Assembly (NCBI GenBank): GCA_016719635.1
Contig: JADJYT010000009.1
Coordinates: forward strand, 62,001 to 126,000
DNA: 64,000 nt
Source: Sphingobacteriales bacterium
GTDB taxonomy: Bacteria; Bacteroidota; Bacteroidia; Chitinophagales; JADIYW01
Reading direction: 5' to 3'
In this document: positions 15,431-24,377 of the stretch, piece after piece
Position numbering within the stretch: the first letter of the stretch is position 1
Layout of the letters: the number at the start of each line of letters is the position of its first letter
Position numbers and translations under genes: made by a program
The notes under the pieces: model-generated
What the model saw: only the letters and a program-made list of their open reading frames with translations
Told to the model about the DNA's origin: nothing
Database searches by the model: none

Positions 15431-17725
15431 ATGAAAAGAATATTTACCGTACTAAGCATATTCCTCACCATTTATGCTTTCGGGCAAAAGACATATGTCT
15501 ATTTTCAGAACAACACCTCGCTGTCACTTGGTGTGAACTGTACCCAAACAGGCGATCATGTTATGGCAGCTTCTGAATGGTGGGGAACGACAGGCAATCT
15601 GACCCCATGGCAGCGCAATACCAATGTACTGTGGACAAACAGAGATGCAGGCGTGCATAACGGCAATACGTTTTATCATACGGTCAATTTGACTTCGGGA
15701 GGTGAAACGGTTCAGCTGAAACTTAAAATGACAGGAAGCCTAATCGGAAGTTCCATCTGGTGTTCTGCAGCTGGCCCCGGATTTAGCCAGGCCTGGTATA
15801 CGGATAGAAATTTCCACTCACAGAATTTTATGCTTAACGGTAAATCCGTTACCATTAAATATGCCTTTTACTTCACAGGGGGATATGATGATATACTGTA
15901 TACCCTGCACGAGAATGATCCCTTTCCGATTCAGGCTGCTGACATAGCCAATCCGAGAAAGGTAAACATACTGTCACAAAACGCTTATATGCGTCCTTCA
16001 GAATTATTCTTTGACGATCAGGATGTACGAAAAGATTACTACGATGATGTTTTGCATAATTACGATGCAATTATATTTCAGGAACTATTCGACGATGATG
16101 TGCGGGTAAGCATGCTGTCTCAGCTGGCTGCAGAATATCCATACCAGTCGACAATTGTTGATGTCCCGAACCATGGTGCGCTGGACCCGGTACAGGATGG
16201 AGGGATATTGATTGTGAGCCGTTGGCCGATAGAAACACAGGACCAGTTCTTATTCGGAAATAATTGTAATGCAGATGATTGTCTGGCATACAAGGGATTT
16301 AAATACTGTAAAATAAACAAGCTGGGGGTGAAATATCACCTATTTGGAACACATATGGATGCGTTTAATGAAGAGATAGACGTGAACATAAGAAAAGCAC
16401 AGCTGCAGCAGGCTAAAACCTATATTGCGGGTAAGTCCATCCCTGCTGATGAGGCGGTATTATTTGGAGGGGATTTAAATATAGATAAGATTACGAATAA
16501 GTGGGGAGAATATGACAGTTTGTGGACGCCATTCTTTGGTGCGCAGGCTCCGGTATTTGATAATCCGCTAAATCCTTCGTGGAATTCTCAAACGAATCAC
16601 TATTTGTCAGGCACGAGTGATCCGGCAGAATACCTGGATTATGTGCTGCCGATGAAATCCAATTTACTGCCTACCACTACTATTAATCAGGTAACCCCAT
16701 ACAGAACCAATGCAGATGCCATGTGGAAGAAATTTGACATCAGTGATCATTATGGAATAAGAGGGATTTTCGAATACCCCGGCAGTGTTCCCACCTGTGT
16801 AATTCCAGGCGGATTAATTGTTTCTGCTATCACAGCAACCTCGTGCACGGCATCCTGGTCAGCAGTGAGTGGCACTAGCGGTTATAATGTCCGCTATAAA
16901 ACTGTTGCAGGTACAGTCTGGACAACCTTGTCAGCGGCAGCAAATACCGTTACGATTACAGGTCTTAGTGGCGGGACTGCCTATGAAGTACAGGTACAGA
17001 ACAAATGTGCGGGCTTATTGAACAGTTCCTGGTCAACGAGTGTAAATTTCAATACACTGAATACTGCCTGCACAGATAGTTATGAAGCTAATGAAAGCAG
17101 AACGGCAGCTAAGGCTATAGCGGTCAATACGGATATCTTCGCCAAGATTGCCACTTCTGCAGATGTGGACTGGTTTAAATTTTCCAATGCAACCGCACAG
17201 AAAAACATTAAAGTGGTGCTGTCTAATTTGCCTGCCAATTATGATTTGCAATTGTATGACAGCAAAGGCAATTTACTCAGGACATCTGCCAATACCGGAA
17301 CAACAAATGAGCAGGTGACCTATAATACCACCAAAACCGGTACTTATTATGCCAGAGTGTATGGTGTGAGCGGTACTTCCAGTGCCGCCTGTTATACTCT
17401 TAAGGCGATTATTTCCAATACAAGTCTCAGATTGTCGGAGCCGGAAGAATCTGATACGGAGATTAGTCAGGAAACGGCTGTGCGGTTATATCCAAATCCG
17501 GTGAAAGATGATCTGACCTTAGAATTTAATATGGCAGAAGAGGGTAGGGTGTATCTGTCCGTATTTGATATTTATGGGAAACTCGTCTCCTCAGAAACAT
17601 ACAACGGATATGACGGAATCAATGCGATATACAAGAATGTAACTGATTTAGAGAACGGATTTTATATCGTAACGCTGTCAGATTCAGACAATCTCTTATA
17701 CAAAGGAAAGTTTGTCAAGAACTAA
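15431..17725 (+). CDS. T9SS-exported sphingomyelinase-C-like phosphodiesterase
   Basis: A 764-residue multidomain protein. Order: signal peptide (1-18, ending FGQ); an unassigned beta-rich domain (about 20-165); an endonuclease/exonuclease/phosphatase domain of the bacterial sphingomyelinase type (about 175-450) with N184 in SQNAYMRP, E218 in FQELFDDD, GGILIVSRWPI, H308 in GTHMDA, GGDLNIDK (346-353) and a terminal SDHYGIRGIF; an FN3 domain (about 457-545); a PPC-type pre-peptidase domain (about 550-660); and a type A T9SS sorting domain from LYPNPVKDDL to the end. The substrate, sphingomyelin or another phospholipid, is inferred from family. It is likely surface-bound or released through T9SS. 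Confidence 0.87.
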   Translation: MKRIFTVLSIFLTIYAFGQKTYVYFQNNTSLSLGVNCTQTGDHVMAASEWWGTTGNLTPWQRNTNVLWTNRDAGVHNGNTFYHTVNLTSGGETVQLKLKMTGSLIGSSIWCSAAGPGFSQAWYTDRNFHSQNFMLNGKSVTIKYAFYFTGGYDDILYTLHENDPFPIQAADIANPRKVNILSQNAYMRPSELFFDDQDVRKDYYDDVLHNYDAIIFQELFDDDVRVSMLSQLAAEYPYQSTIVDVPNHGALDPVQDGGILIVSRWPIETQDQFLFGNNCNADDCLAYKGFKYCKINKLGVKYHLFGTHMDAFNEEIDVNIRKAQLQQAKTYIAGKSIPADEAVLFGGDLNIDKITNKWGEYDSLWTPFFGAQAPVFDNPLNPSWNSQTNHYLSGTSDPAEYLDYVLPMKSNLLPTTTINQVTPYRTNADAMWKKFDISDHYGIRGIFEYPGSVPTCVIPGGLIVSAITATSCTASWSAVSGTSGYNVRYKTVAGTVWTTLSAAANTVTITGLSGGTAYEVQVQNKCAGLLNSSWSTSVNFNTLNTACTDSYEANESRTAAKAIAVNTDIFAKIATSADVDWFKFSNATAQKNIKVVLSNLPANYDLQLYDSKGNLLRTSANTGTTNEQVTYNTTKTGTYYARVYGVSGTSSAACYTLKAIISNTSLRLSEPEESDTEISQETAVRLYPNPVKDDLTLEFNMAEEGRVYLSVFDIYGKLVSSETYNGYDGINAIYKNVTDLENGFYIVTLSDSDNLLYKGKFVKN

Positions 17726-17747
17726 ATACTAAATTAATAAGGAATAC

Positions 17748-17784
17748 AAACAGAAAGACCTGCTTGCGGCAGGTCTTTCTGTTT
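17748..17784. terminator. Strong bidirectional terminator hairpin
   Basis: A perfect 16-bp stem (17748-17763 with 17769-17784) around a 5-base loop. It sits between convergent genes, with A/T-rich flanks on both sides, so it can serve both. Confidence 0.9.
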
Positions 17785-17802
17785 AAATGCGATTCGAATC
17801 AT

Positions 17803-18186
17803 TCATTCTCTGCTGCTCATCCATTTTAATACGGCAGAAATAACGGCAATCAATACAGATAATGCAATGCTTACTTCAACCATCTTCCAGTTAGACGCGA
17901 AAAAGGAGGCGTTATACCAGATGGCAAATAAGGTTAGCACCATCGTACAAGAAATCAGAAAGATTCCGGCAATGCTTAATAAATTGTAAGCTGTTTCATA
18001 AAGATGCAGACAGCAGAAGAGAGAAAGGCATCCTATTGATAGGGTGAGTAATGTAAAGAAAACCCGGAGTCCGGTTGCTCCGGACTTACTGAAAACATAA
18101 GCATAAATATACCATGCAATACTAAAAAGCAGAGTCGCAATAAAAAGATAAAACAGGCTGTTTCGAAGTATGGCTATTTTTTGCAT
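17803..18186 (-). CDS. Small four-helix membrane protein of unknown function
   Basis: A 127-residue protein made almost entirely of four hydrophobic segments (LFYLFIATLLFSIAWYIYA; RVFFTLLTLSIGCLSLFCCL; LSIAGIFLISCTMVLTLFAI; VSIALSVLIAVISAVLKWM). No family recognised. A longer reading from 18243 is possible, but MQKIAIL at 18186 follows a TATCTTTC promoter-like box by nine bases and gives a normal membrane-protein N-terminus. It converges on the sphingomyelinase-like gene. Confidence 0.65.
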   Translation of the reverse strand: MQKIAILRNSLFYLFIATLLFSIAWYIYAYVFSKSGATGLRVFFTLLTLSIGCLSLFCCLHLYETAYNLLSIAGIFLISCTMVLTLFAIWYNASFFASNWKMVEVSIALSVLIAVISAVLKWMSSRE

Positions 18187-18327
18187 AATTTTTCGGAAAG
18201 ATAGATTAACTCTAAAAATACAACAATTTATCAGTTTTGACAATCTTCGGCGAATTGCTGTCTGACAAAGGCTGTATTTTACATTAGGAATCTTAAATTA
18301 AAAAATTAATTTAGTGTGCGAACAATC

Positions 18328-21300
18328 ATGAGAAAATCATCCAATCTGGTACTCTATAAAGCATCGGCAGGTTCCGGCAAGACCTATGCATTGGCAAAAG
18401 AGTATTTGAAGATTGTGCTGTTAAACCCGGGTGATTACAATAAAATCCTGGCAGTCACCTTCACCCGAAAGGCTACTGCAGAGATGAAATCGCGTATCAT
18501 TGAGTACCTGAGCTTACTGGAAAAAAAGGATAAAAAGCTGGAGGGACTCAGAAATGTTGTCATAGCAGAAATAAAAGCAGAGAAAGATGTCGATATTTCA
18601 CAGCATTTTGATGGGAACGTGAGCAAGGCCCTGCAACTAATCCTCCATGATTATTCCAATTTTAACATCTCGACCATTGACAGCTTTTTTCAGGGTATCA
18701 TCCGCTCATTCGCCAAAGAATTGGATTTGCCTATTGGGATGGAAGTCGAGCTCGATACAGGGAAGGTTATCGGTGTTGCCGTGCAGAACACCCTGAAGGA
18801 TTACAAACAGGATAAGGATGAATTTTCCAGATGGCTGGAAGAATACCTGTTTGACCTGCTGGAAGAGGATAAAAGCTGGAAGATAGAGCAAAATATAGCC
18901 AAACTGGCTTCTCAGATCCTGGGGGAAGAATATCAGCTGATGGTTATGAATAACGACCAGCGCTTTGACATACAAACATATAAGAATGCCTTGTCTGAAT
19001 TAAAGCAGATTATTGTCCAATACAAGCGGAAATTAGATTTCTTAACAAAAGAGGCAGAACAAAAAATAGCCCGTGACCGTCTCGATTTAAGCCTGTATTT
19101 TCAAGGAAACAGAAGTGTTCAGTCGTTCATTAACAAGACTAGCGCTTATGCTCCTGAAGCCAATTCCTTTCTTCTCAAAATGCTGGACGACGGAGAATTA
19201 TATTCCAAAACCAAAATAAAAGAGGAAGTTGTTATCCGCCAGTTGGAACATGCGTGGAACTCCTACCTGAAGCCTTATGTTCAGGATGTGCTGGAATGGA
19301 AAGAGGAGCATTTTGCGAGATATGTATCGGCGGAACTGGTACTTAAGAATATCTATTCCTTAGCGTTGCTGGCGTATATCAATTCTAAGCTGAAGGAATA
19401 CAAGTCTGAACAAAATCTGATGCTGATATCCGATACCAATCATATCATCAGCCTGATTGCACAACACGAAGAGGTACCCTTTATCTTTGAGAAATCAGCC
19501 AATTTCTTAAAATATATTCTGATTGATGAGTTTCAGGATACATCCTCTTTGCAATGGAACGGTATGCTTCCGCTGCTGCTGGAGATTTTACAAAACGTAA
19601 ACGGACGGGTGCTGATTGTCGGCGATCCGAAACAAAGCATTTACCGCTGGAGAGGCGGCAAAATGGAATTGATTGTGGATGGCATCGCTCCGGATCTGTC
19701 CTATCACTGGGATGGACGAAAAGATGTCCCGCTCGTCGAGAACTACAGGAGTGCCCCGGAAATAGTCCGGTTCAATAATGCATTATTTTCCAAAATAAGA
19801 GATTCTATTACTCTGGAGCATCCGTTGTTTCGGCAGGTATTGGAGGATGTGATTCAGTCGGAGAAGAAAGCAGAACTAAACGGTTTTGTTCAGTGCAAGT
19901 GGCTGGATAAAAAGGGTGTTCCTGAAGGCGAAGACATACACCTGCATGAAGTGCTAAATATTATTGAGTCATTAAATGGAACAAAACGATACGGCGATAT
20001 AGCCGTACTGACTCGCAATAATGCGGATGGATTTTCCGTGGCTAATTTCCTGCAGCAAAAAAACATTCCAGTCGTATCCGCCGAATCCCTGTTGCTGCAG
20101 CATCAGCAATCCATAAAATTGCTGATAGCCGCCATGCAGTACATCGCTTATCCGGAGGAAGATTTTTATGCGGTTAAACTGAACTATCTGTTTGCCGGTT
20201 TTACAGGTAAAGAACATGCAGAACAATACCTCGCCAAACACGCAGCTGAATATTATTTTTTCGAAGAGCAGATCTCATTTCTACAACGAAAGAATGCTCA
20301 AAAATTATCGGCTGTTTCTGTCCTTGAACTGGTGTTTTTATTGATGAAAGAACTTGGGCTCGATATTCAGACGGACAGCTATCTCTGGCGTTTTCAGGAT
20401 ATCGTATTGCAGCATGGTCGCCAGCAGATCAATTCGCTGGTTGATTTTCTGGAATACTGGGAAGCGAATAAATCCAAATTATCGATACTGCCGCCGGAAG
20501 GAATGGATGCGGTACAGATTTATACCATTCATAAATCCAAAGGACTGCAGTTTCCGGTTGTCATCCTGCCGTATGCCGACTGGAGTATGAAGCCTAAGCC
20601 CACATCCTCCATTTGGGTGAAAAGCAATGAACCGCCTTTTGATGAACTGAAGGCATTTCCCGTAGAAATGAATAAGAAAATGGAGAGCAGTTTGTTTGCC
20701 TCATTTTATCAAAAAGAAGTAGAGGCAACGTATATGGACAACATCAACTTGTTGTATGTGGCCTGTACGCGTCCGGAAGAGCAATTGTACATTCTTTCGG
20801 ATATACAAAAAGAAAATAAGTCGGATGAATTGCCCGCAAATGTAAGCGAACTGCTGAAAAATATCCTGTCCGGATTAACGCTTGAAAATAGCACCTGCAC
20901 GGACGATGAATTTATTTTCGGAAAGCGGTCAGAGGCCCCAACTTCTTCAGAAACACAGAAGGGTGTAAAATCGATTGCTCCCGGTTTCATACATAACTTT
21001 AAGGCAAATCTCCCATTGTCCGGAAGTGAAGAACACAATGAAGCGCAGGTGAAAGGCAATATGCTGCATACGATCTTGTCTAAAGTGCATCGCCCTGACC
21101 AATGGCACAAAGCGGTTGCATCCACCGCTCTAAATCAGAAAGAAGTGGCGATATACAGTACTGCCGTCAAAAAGGTGATTGACTTTTTTGAACAACAACA
21201 GTGGTATGATGCATCCTGGCAGCACTTGAGTGAACAATCCGTTTGGTTTAAACAAAATGAACTGCGCCCGGATAAAGTCCTGCTGAAGGAGGATCAATGC

Positions 21301-21450
21301 ATCATCATAGATTATAAAACCGGTGCGAAAGAAAAGAAACATACCGCACAGGTGAAAGAATATATGGCAGCGTATGCCACCATTTTGCAAAGACCTGTTT
21401 CCGGGTTTCTGCTGTATATTGATACCCTCGAACTTCAAGCCGTTAACTGA
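18328..21450 (+). CDS. RecB/AddA-like UvrD-family helicase with C-terminal nuclease domain
   Basis: A 1040-residue superfamily 1 helicase for double-strand-break end processing. Helicase motifs in order: Walker A ASAGSGKT (12-19), AVTFTRKATAEMK, LIDEFQDTSS, VLIVGDPKQSIYRWRGG, ENYRSAPEIV, YTIHKSKGLQFPVVI and LLYVACTRPEEQLY. The C-terminus has a PD-(D/E)XK nuclease core (DQCIIIDYKTGAKEKKHTAQVKEY), as in RecB and AddA. AddB/RecC-type partners are not adjacent. The ATG at 18328 is chosen over a GTG 12 bases earlier. The stop codon is separated by a single base from the next gene's ATG, implying translational coupling to the aldose epimerase. Confidence 0.9.
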   Translation: MRKSSNLVLYKASAGSGKTYALAKEYLKIVLLNPGDYNKILAVTFTRKATAEMKSRIIEYLSLLEKKDKKLEGLRNVVIAEIKAEKDVDISQHFDGNVSKALQLILHDYSNFNISTIDSFFQGIIRSFAKELDLPIGMEVELDTGKVIGVAVQNTLKDYKQDKDEFSRWLEEYLFDLLEEDKSWKIEQNIAKLASQILGEEYQLMVMNNDQRFDIQTYKNALSELKQIIVQYKRKLDFLTKEAEQKIARDRLDLSLYFQGNRSVQSFINKTSAYAPEANSFLLKMLDDGELYSKTKIKEEVVIRQLEHAWNSYLKPYVQDVLEWKEEHFARYVSAELVLKNIYSLALLAYINSKLKEYKSEQNLMLISDTNHIISLIAQHEEVPFIFEKSANFLKYILIDEFQDTSSLQWNGMLPLLLEILQNVNGRVLIVGDPKQSIYRWRGGKMELIVDGIAPDLSYHWDGRKDVPLVENYRSAPEIVRFNNALFSKIRDSITLEHPLFRQVLEDVIQSEKKAELNGFVQCKWLDKKGVPEGEDIHLHEVLNIIESLNGTKRYGDIAVLTRNNADGFSVANFLQQKNIPVVSAESLLLQHQQSIKLLIAAMQYIAYPEEDFYAVKLNYLFAGFTGKEHAEQYLAKHAAEYYFFEEQISFLQRKNAQKLSAVSVLELVFLLMKELGLDIQTDSYLWRFQDIVLQHGRQQINSLVDFLEYWEANKSKLSILPPEGMDAVQIYTIHKSKGLQFPVVILPYADWSMKPKPTSSIWVKSNEPPFDELKAFPVEMNKKMESSLFASFYQKEVEATYMDNINLLYVACTRPEEQLYILSDIQKENKSDELPANVSELLKNILSGLTLENSTCTDDEFIFGKRSEAPTSSETQKGVKSIAPGFIHNFKANLPLSGSEEHNEAQVKGNMLHTILSKVHRPDQWHKAVASTALNQKEVAIYSTAVKKVIDFFEQQQWYDASWQHLSEQSVWFKQNELRPDKVLLKEDQCIIIDYKTGAKEKKHTAQVKEYMAAYATILQRPVSGFLLYIDTLELQAVN

Positions 21451-21451
21451 T

Positions 21452-22378
21452 ATGGAAAGCCCCGATACTTTTGAAATCATAAATCTTGACAATGGCAGCA
21501 TCACTGCCAAAATAGTGGTTACTATTGGCAATACGCTGATTTCATTGCGTAATGACCAGGAAGAAAAATTCTATTTTCCCTACACTTTAGGCACCTATAA
21601 GTCCAACACCAAATTAGCGGGTAATCCTTTCATGCATCCCTGGGCCAACCGTTTGGAAGGGGATTATATTTATATTCAGAACCGGAAACATGCATTCCCG
21701 GAAGAGCTGAAATCCTTGTTGTACAGGGATGGAAACGGATTGCCGTTACATGGTCTGTTGTTAAAGTCCAACAAATGGGTGACAATAGAAAAAACGAACA
21801 CTTCACATACCGCAGCGTTTGATTTTAAGGAGGCCGATTTACTGGCCATTTTTCCTTATCGGCACACCATACAAATCCGGCATACGTTAACTGAAAATGG
21901 AATTTATATAGAAACAACACTCTTTAATCAGGATAATAAACCGATGCCGGTCAGTTTTGGTTTTCACCCCTATTTTCTTATCAATCCTGCACGCAGGGCG
22001 GACTATCAGTTGACGATACCAGCGGAAGATGTCATAGAAGTGAATGAGGTGATGATTCCTAGCGGCAAGGTACTACCCAAATCAGAACGATGGGATTTTT
22101 CCGGAGATAAGGTGCTTTTGAAGGGAGCCGCCTTCGATGACGGCTTTCAGCGATTGAAACGGAATGAACGGGATAAAGTTGTTTTTGCGCTGAATGAATT
22201 ACAGGTGGAGATGGATGGGAACTATCCGTTTTCACAAATCTATGCACCGGAGAATAGGGATAAACCATACGTCTGCATCGAACCGATGACGGCTGCCACG
22301 AATGCTTTGAACACGAACATTTGCAGAATGATAAAACCGGGAGAAAAGTTTGCCGCATGTTTTTCTATTTTTGTATAA
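21452..22378 (+). CDS. Aldose 1-epimerase family protein (GalM-like)
   Basis: A 308-residue member of the galactose mutarotase superfamily, converting alpha and beta anomers of hexoses. Family hallmarks: MHPWANRLEGDYIY near the N-terminus, LHGLLLKSNKW, the catalytic-type histidine in FGFHPYFL, and the glutamate in VCIEPMTAATNAL. The ATG follows the helicase stop by one base, so this start is preferred to an in-frame upstream one. Its last 14 bases overlap the convergent tetR gene. The exact sugar is unknown; relatives include glucose-6-phosphate 1-epimerase-like proteins. Confidence 0.85.
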   Translation: MESPDTFEIINLDNGSITAKIVVTIGNTLISLRNDQEEKFYFPYTLGTYKSNTKLAGNPFMHPWANRLEGDYIYIQNRKHAFPEELKSLLYRDGNGLPLHGLLLKSNKWVTIEKTNTSHTAAFDFKEADLLAIFPYRHTIQIRHTLTENGIYIETTLFNQDNKPMPVSFGFHPYFLINPARRADYQLTIPAEDVIEVNEVMIPSGKVLPKSERWDFSGDKVLLKGAAFDDGFQRLKRNERDKVVFALNELQVEMDGNYPFSQIYAPENRDKPYVCIEPMTAATNALNTNICRMIKPGEKFAACFSIFV

Positions 22379-22964
22379 ACCCGAAACACTTCATCCTGAA
22401 ATAATCGTCAAATGCGGTACGCAGCGTTATGTTGTTTTTGTGCAGAAAATCCACATCGCAAATTGCATTGAAAATCATACGGTCGCTCACCACCAGTATG
22501 GAGGTATGAATGCCTGCGAAGACACCCGCCTTTTTCCCGGCATTGTAAAAGTCCGTTAGCACTTCCGTCACATATTCTATGAATATCTGAACCTGCTTCC
22601 AGAGTTTGGGGTATCCATCCTGCAAGTCAGCCAGAAAGATGTTGGAAATGTCCGTCATCGTTTCGGAGAATAACTCGAGGATGCGATACAGCCTTGTTTC
22701 ATAAGCCACGCGGTCGTCTTTGGAGATTCGCTCGAAATCGCCAAGCTGTCCGATAACGCGCAGCAGGACAATTTCTATCATCTCATCTTTCGAACTGAAA
22801 TAATTATACAGCGTGGCTTTGCTTACGTTCAGTTCAGCCGCAATGCTGTCCATGGAATATTTTTTCAGCCCGTGTTTTTTAAAGGTTTCCGTCAGTTTAA
22901 AGATGTACAAATCCCGTTTCTTGGGATTGGCATTTCTTTCTTTAGCAACAGCGTTTCGACCCAT
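22365..22964 (-). CDS. TetR-family transcriptional regulator, divergent from alkB
   Basis: A 199-residue regulator with an N-terminal helix-turn-helix (about residues 20-66: FKKHGLKKYSMDSIAAEL, VSKATLYNYFSSKDEM). The C-terminal ligand domain is diverged, as usual for the family. It is transcribed away from the alkane monooxygenase gene across a 130-base gap that contains a 14-bp-arm inverted repeat. By position it most likely represses alkB and itself, relieved by a hydrocarbon or fatty-acid ligand; this is inference. Confidence 0.88.
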   Translation of the reverse strand: MGRNAVAKERNANPKKRDLYIFKLTETFKKHGLKKYSMDSIAAELNVSKATLYNYFSSKDEMIEIVLLRVIGQLGDFERISKDDRVAYETRLYRILELFSETMTDISNIFLADLQDGYPKLWKQVQIFIEYVTEVLTDFYNAGKKAGVFAGIHTSILVVSDRMIFNAICDVDFLHKNNITLRTAFDDYFRMKCFGFIQK

Positions 22965-23003
22965 TTTTCTTTTCCTATGTTAATTAAACATCAATCGACT
23001 GCA

Positions 23004-23043
23004 TAAAATTAAACTAAAATTGTTTAAATAGTTTGATTTTATA
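23004..23043. promoter_or_regulatory. Inverted repeat between tetR and alkB, candidate operator
   Basis: Arms ATAAAATTAAACTA (23004-23017) and TAGTTTGATTTTAT (23030-23043) are complementary at 13 of 14 positions, spaced by 12 bases. The site lies between divergent starts, 40 bases from tetR and 51 from alkB. Confidence 0.55.
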
Positions 23044-23094
23044 AAATTTATTTTCTAAATTCGATTCTGTTGAATTTTTAAAATCAGGAATTAT

Positions 23095-24259
23095 ATGAAT
23101 ACAATTCAAATTAATGGCAACGGCACACTGCAGAAAAGTGAAATGACAAGGTTGCATAAATTATGGCGCAGGTACAAATATTTTACCCCTGTCCTCATCA
23201 TTCCGGCAATCATGTATATTTCCTTTTACTACCTGGGTTACTGGTCATTTTTTGCGTTTGTGTTTGTCTATGGATTTATTCCGGCCATGGAATTTATCTT
23301 TACCGGAACGGCGGAAAATTTTACACCGGAAGAAGAGGCGGAAGAGCGAAAGGACATCTATTACGATATCCTTATTTACAGCATGGTTCCGATGCAATAC
23401 ATCATTTTGGGGTTGTATCTGTGGACCATCACTTCCAAAACCGCTACAATGGTATGAGTACGTCGGAATCACCACTGCCATGGGACTGGCCTGCGGTGCG
23501 TTGGGAATTAATGTGGCCCATGAATTGGGACACCGAACCAAAAAATATGAACAGTTCATGTCAAAGGCATTATTGCTTACTTCCCTGTATATGCATTTCT
23601 TTATAGAGCACAACCGCGGCCATCATAAAAATGTGTCCACTCCATTGGATCCGGCAACTTCCCGTCTGAACGAGTCGATTTATGCCTTTTTTCCAAGAAC
23701 AGTATTCGGTTCCTGGATGTCTGCATGGCACCTGGAAGCACATCGCCTGAAAAAGATGAAACAGAATTTCTGGAATCCGCTGCACAATGAAATGCTGCGT
23801 TTCCAGATAATTCAGGTGTTGTTTGTGGCCGCCATTTATGCCGTATTCGGCTGGGTGGGAATGGTAGGTTTTATTGCTTCCGCCACTATAGGCTTTTTAT
23901 TACTGGAGATTGTAAACTATATAGAACATTATGGCCTGATGCGAAAACAACTGCCTAACGGTTCTTATGAAAAAGTAAAACCACATCACTCCTGGAATTC
24001 CGGGCATGAGCTGGGACGAATTTTCTTATTTGAACTGACCCGCCACAGCGATCACCATTTCAATCCGAGCAGAAAATACCAGATTCTCAGGCATTTTGAA
24101 AATGCACCGCAGATGCCTACCGGTTATCTGGCGATGATTCCACTGGCCTTGATTCCCCCGCTGTGGTTTAAGGTGATGAATCCGCTGGTGGAAAAACACA
24201 ATGCCACAGTGACGGATGAGTATGTCACATCTCTGGAAACACCGGTAGAAGTGGAATAA
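23095..24259 (+). pseudogene. alkB: Alkane 1-monooxygenase (AlkB family), frameshifted
   Basis: A membrane di-iron hydroxylase read in two frames. The first 115 codons (MNTIQINGNGTLQKSE to LYLWTITSK) are in one frame; from about 23441 the homology continues one frame over (PLQWYEYVGITTAMGLACG) to 24259. Removing one A from the AAAA run at 23437-23440 restores a 387-residue protein. The three AlkB histidine boxes are all intact downstream (HELGH, EHNRGHH, RHSDHH), as is NYIEHYG. The AlkB fold is clear and the lesion is a single base, so this is either a recent inactivation, a phase-variable site or a sequencing error. It is paired with a divergent TetR gene. Confidence 0.85.
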
Positions 24260-24377
24260 TTTTTATTTATTATATCCATAACCAGTTCTGTGGTTTTTCT
24301 ATAAATATAATCTGAATTTTTTGTATTTGATTATATAAATGAATTAGAATATTTAGTTTCAAAACCATTATCAACCA

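Noticed and set aside
24280..24295. Five-bp stem with T-run after alkB
   Set aside because: Stem too short and AT-rich to support a terminator call.
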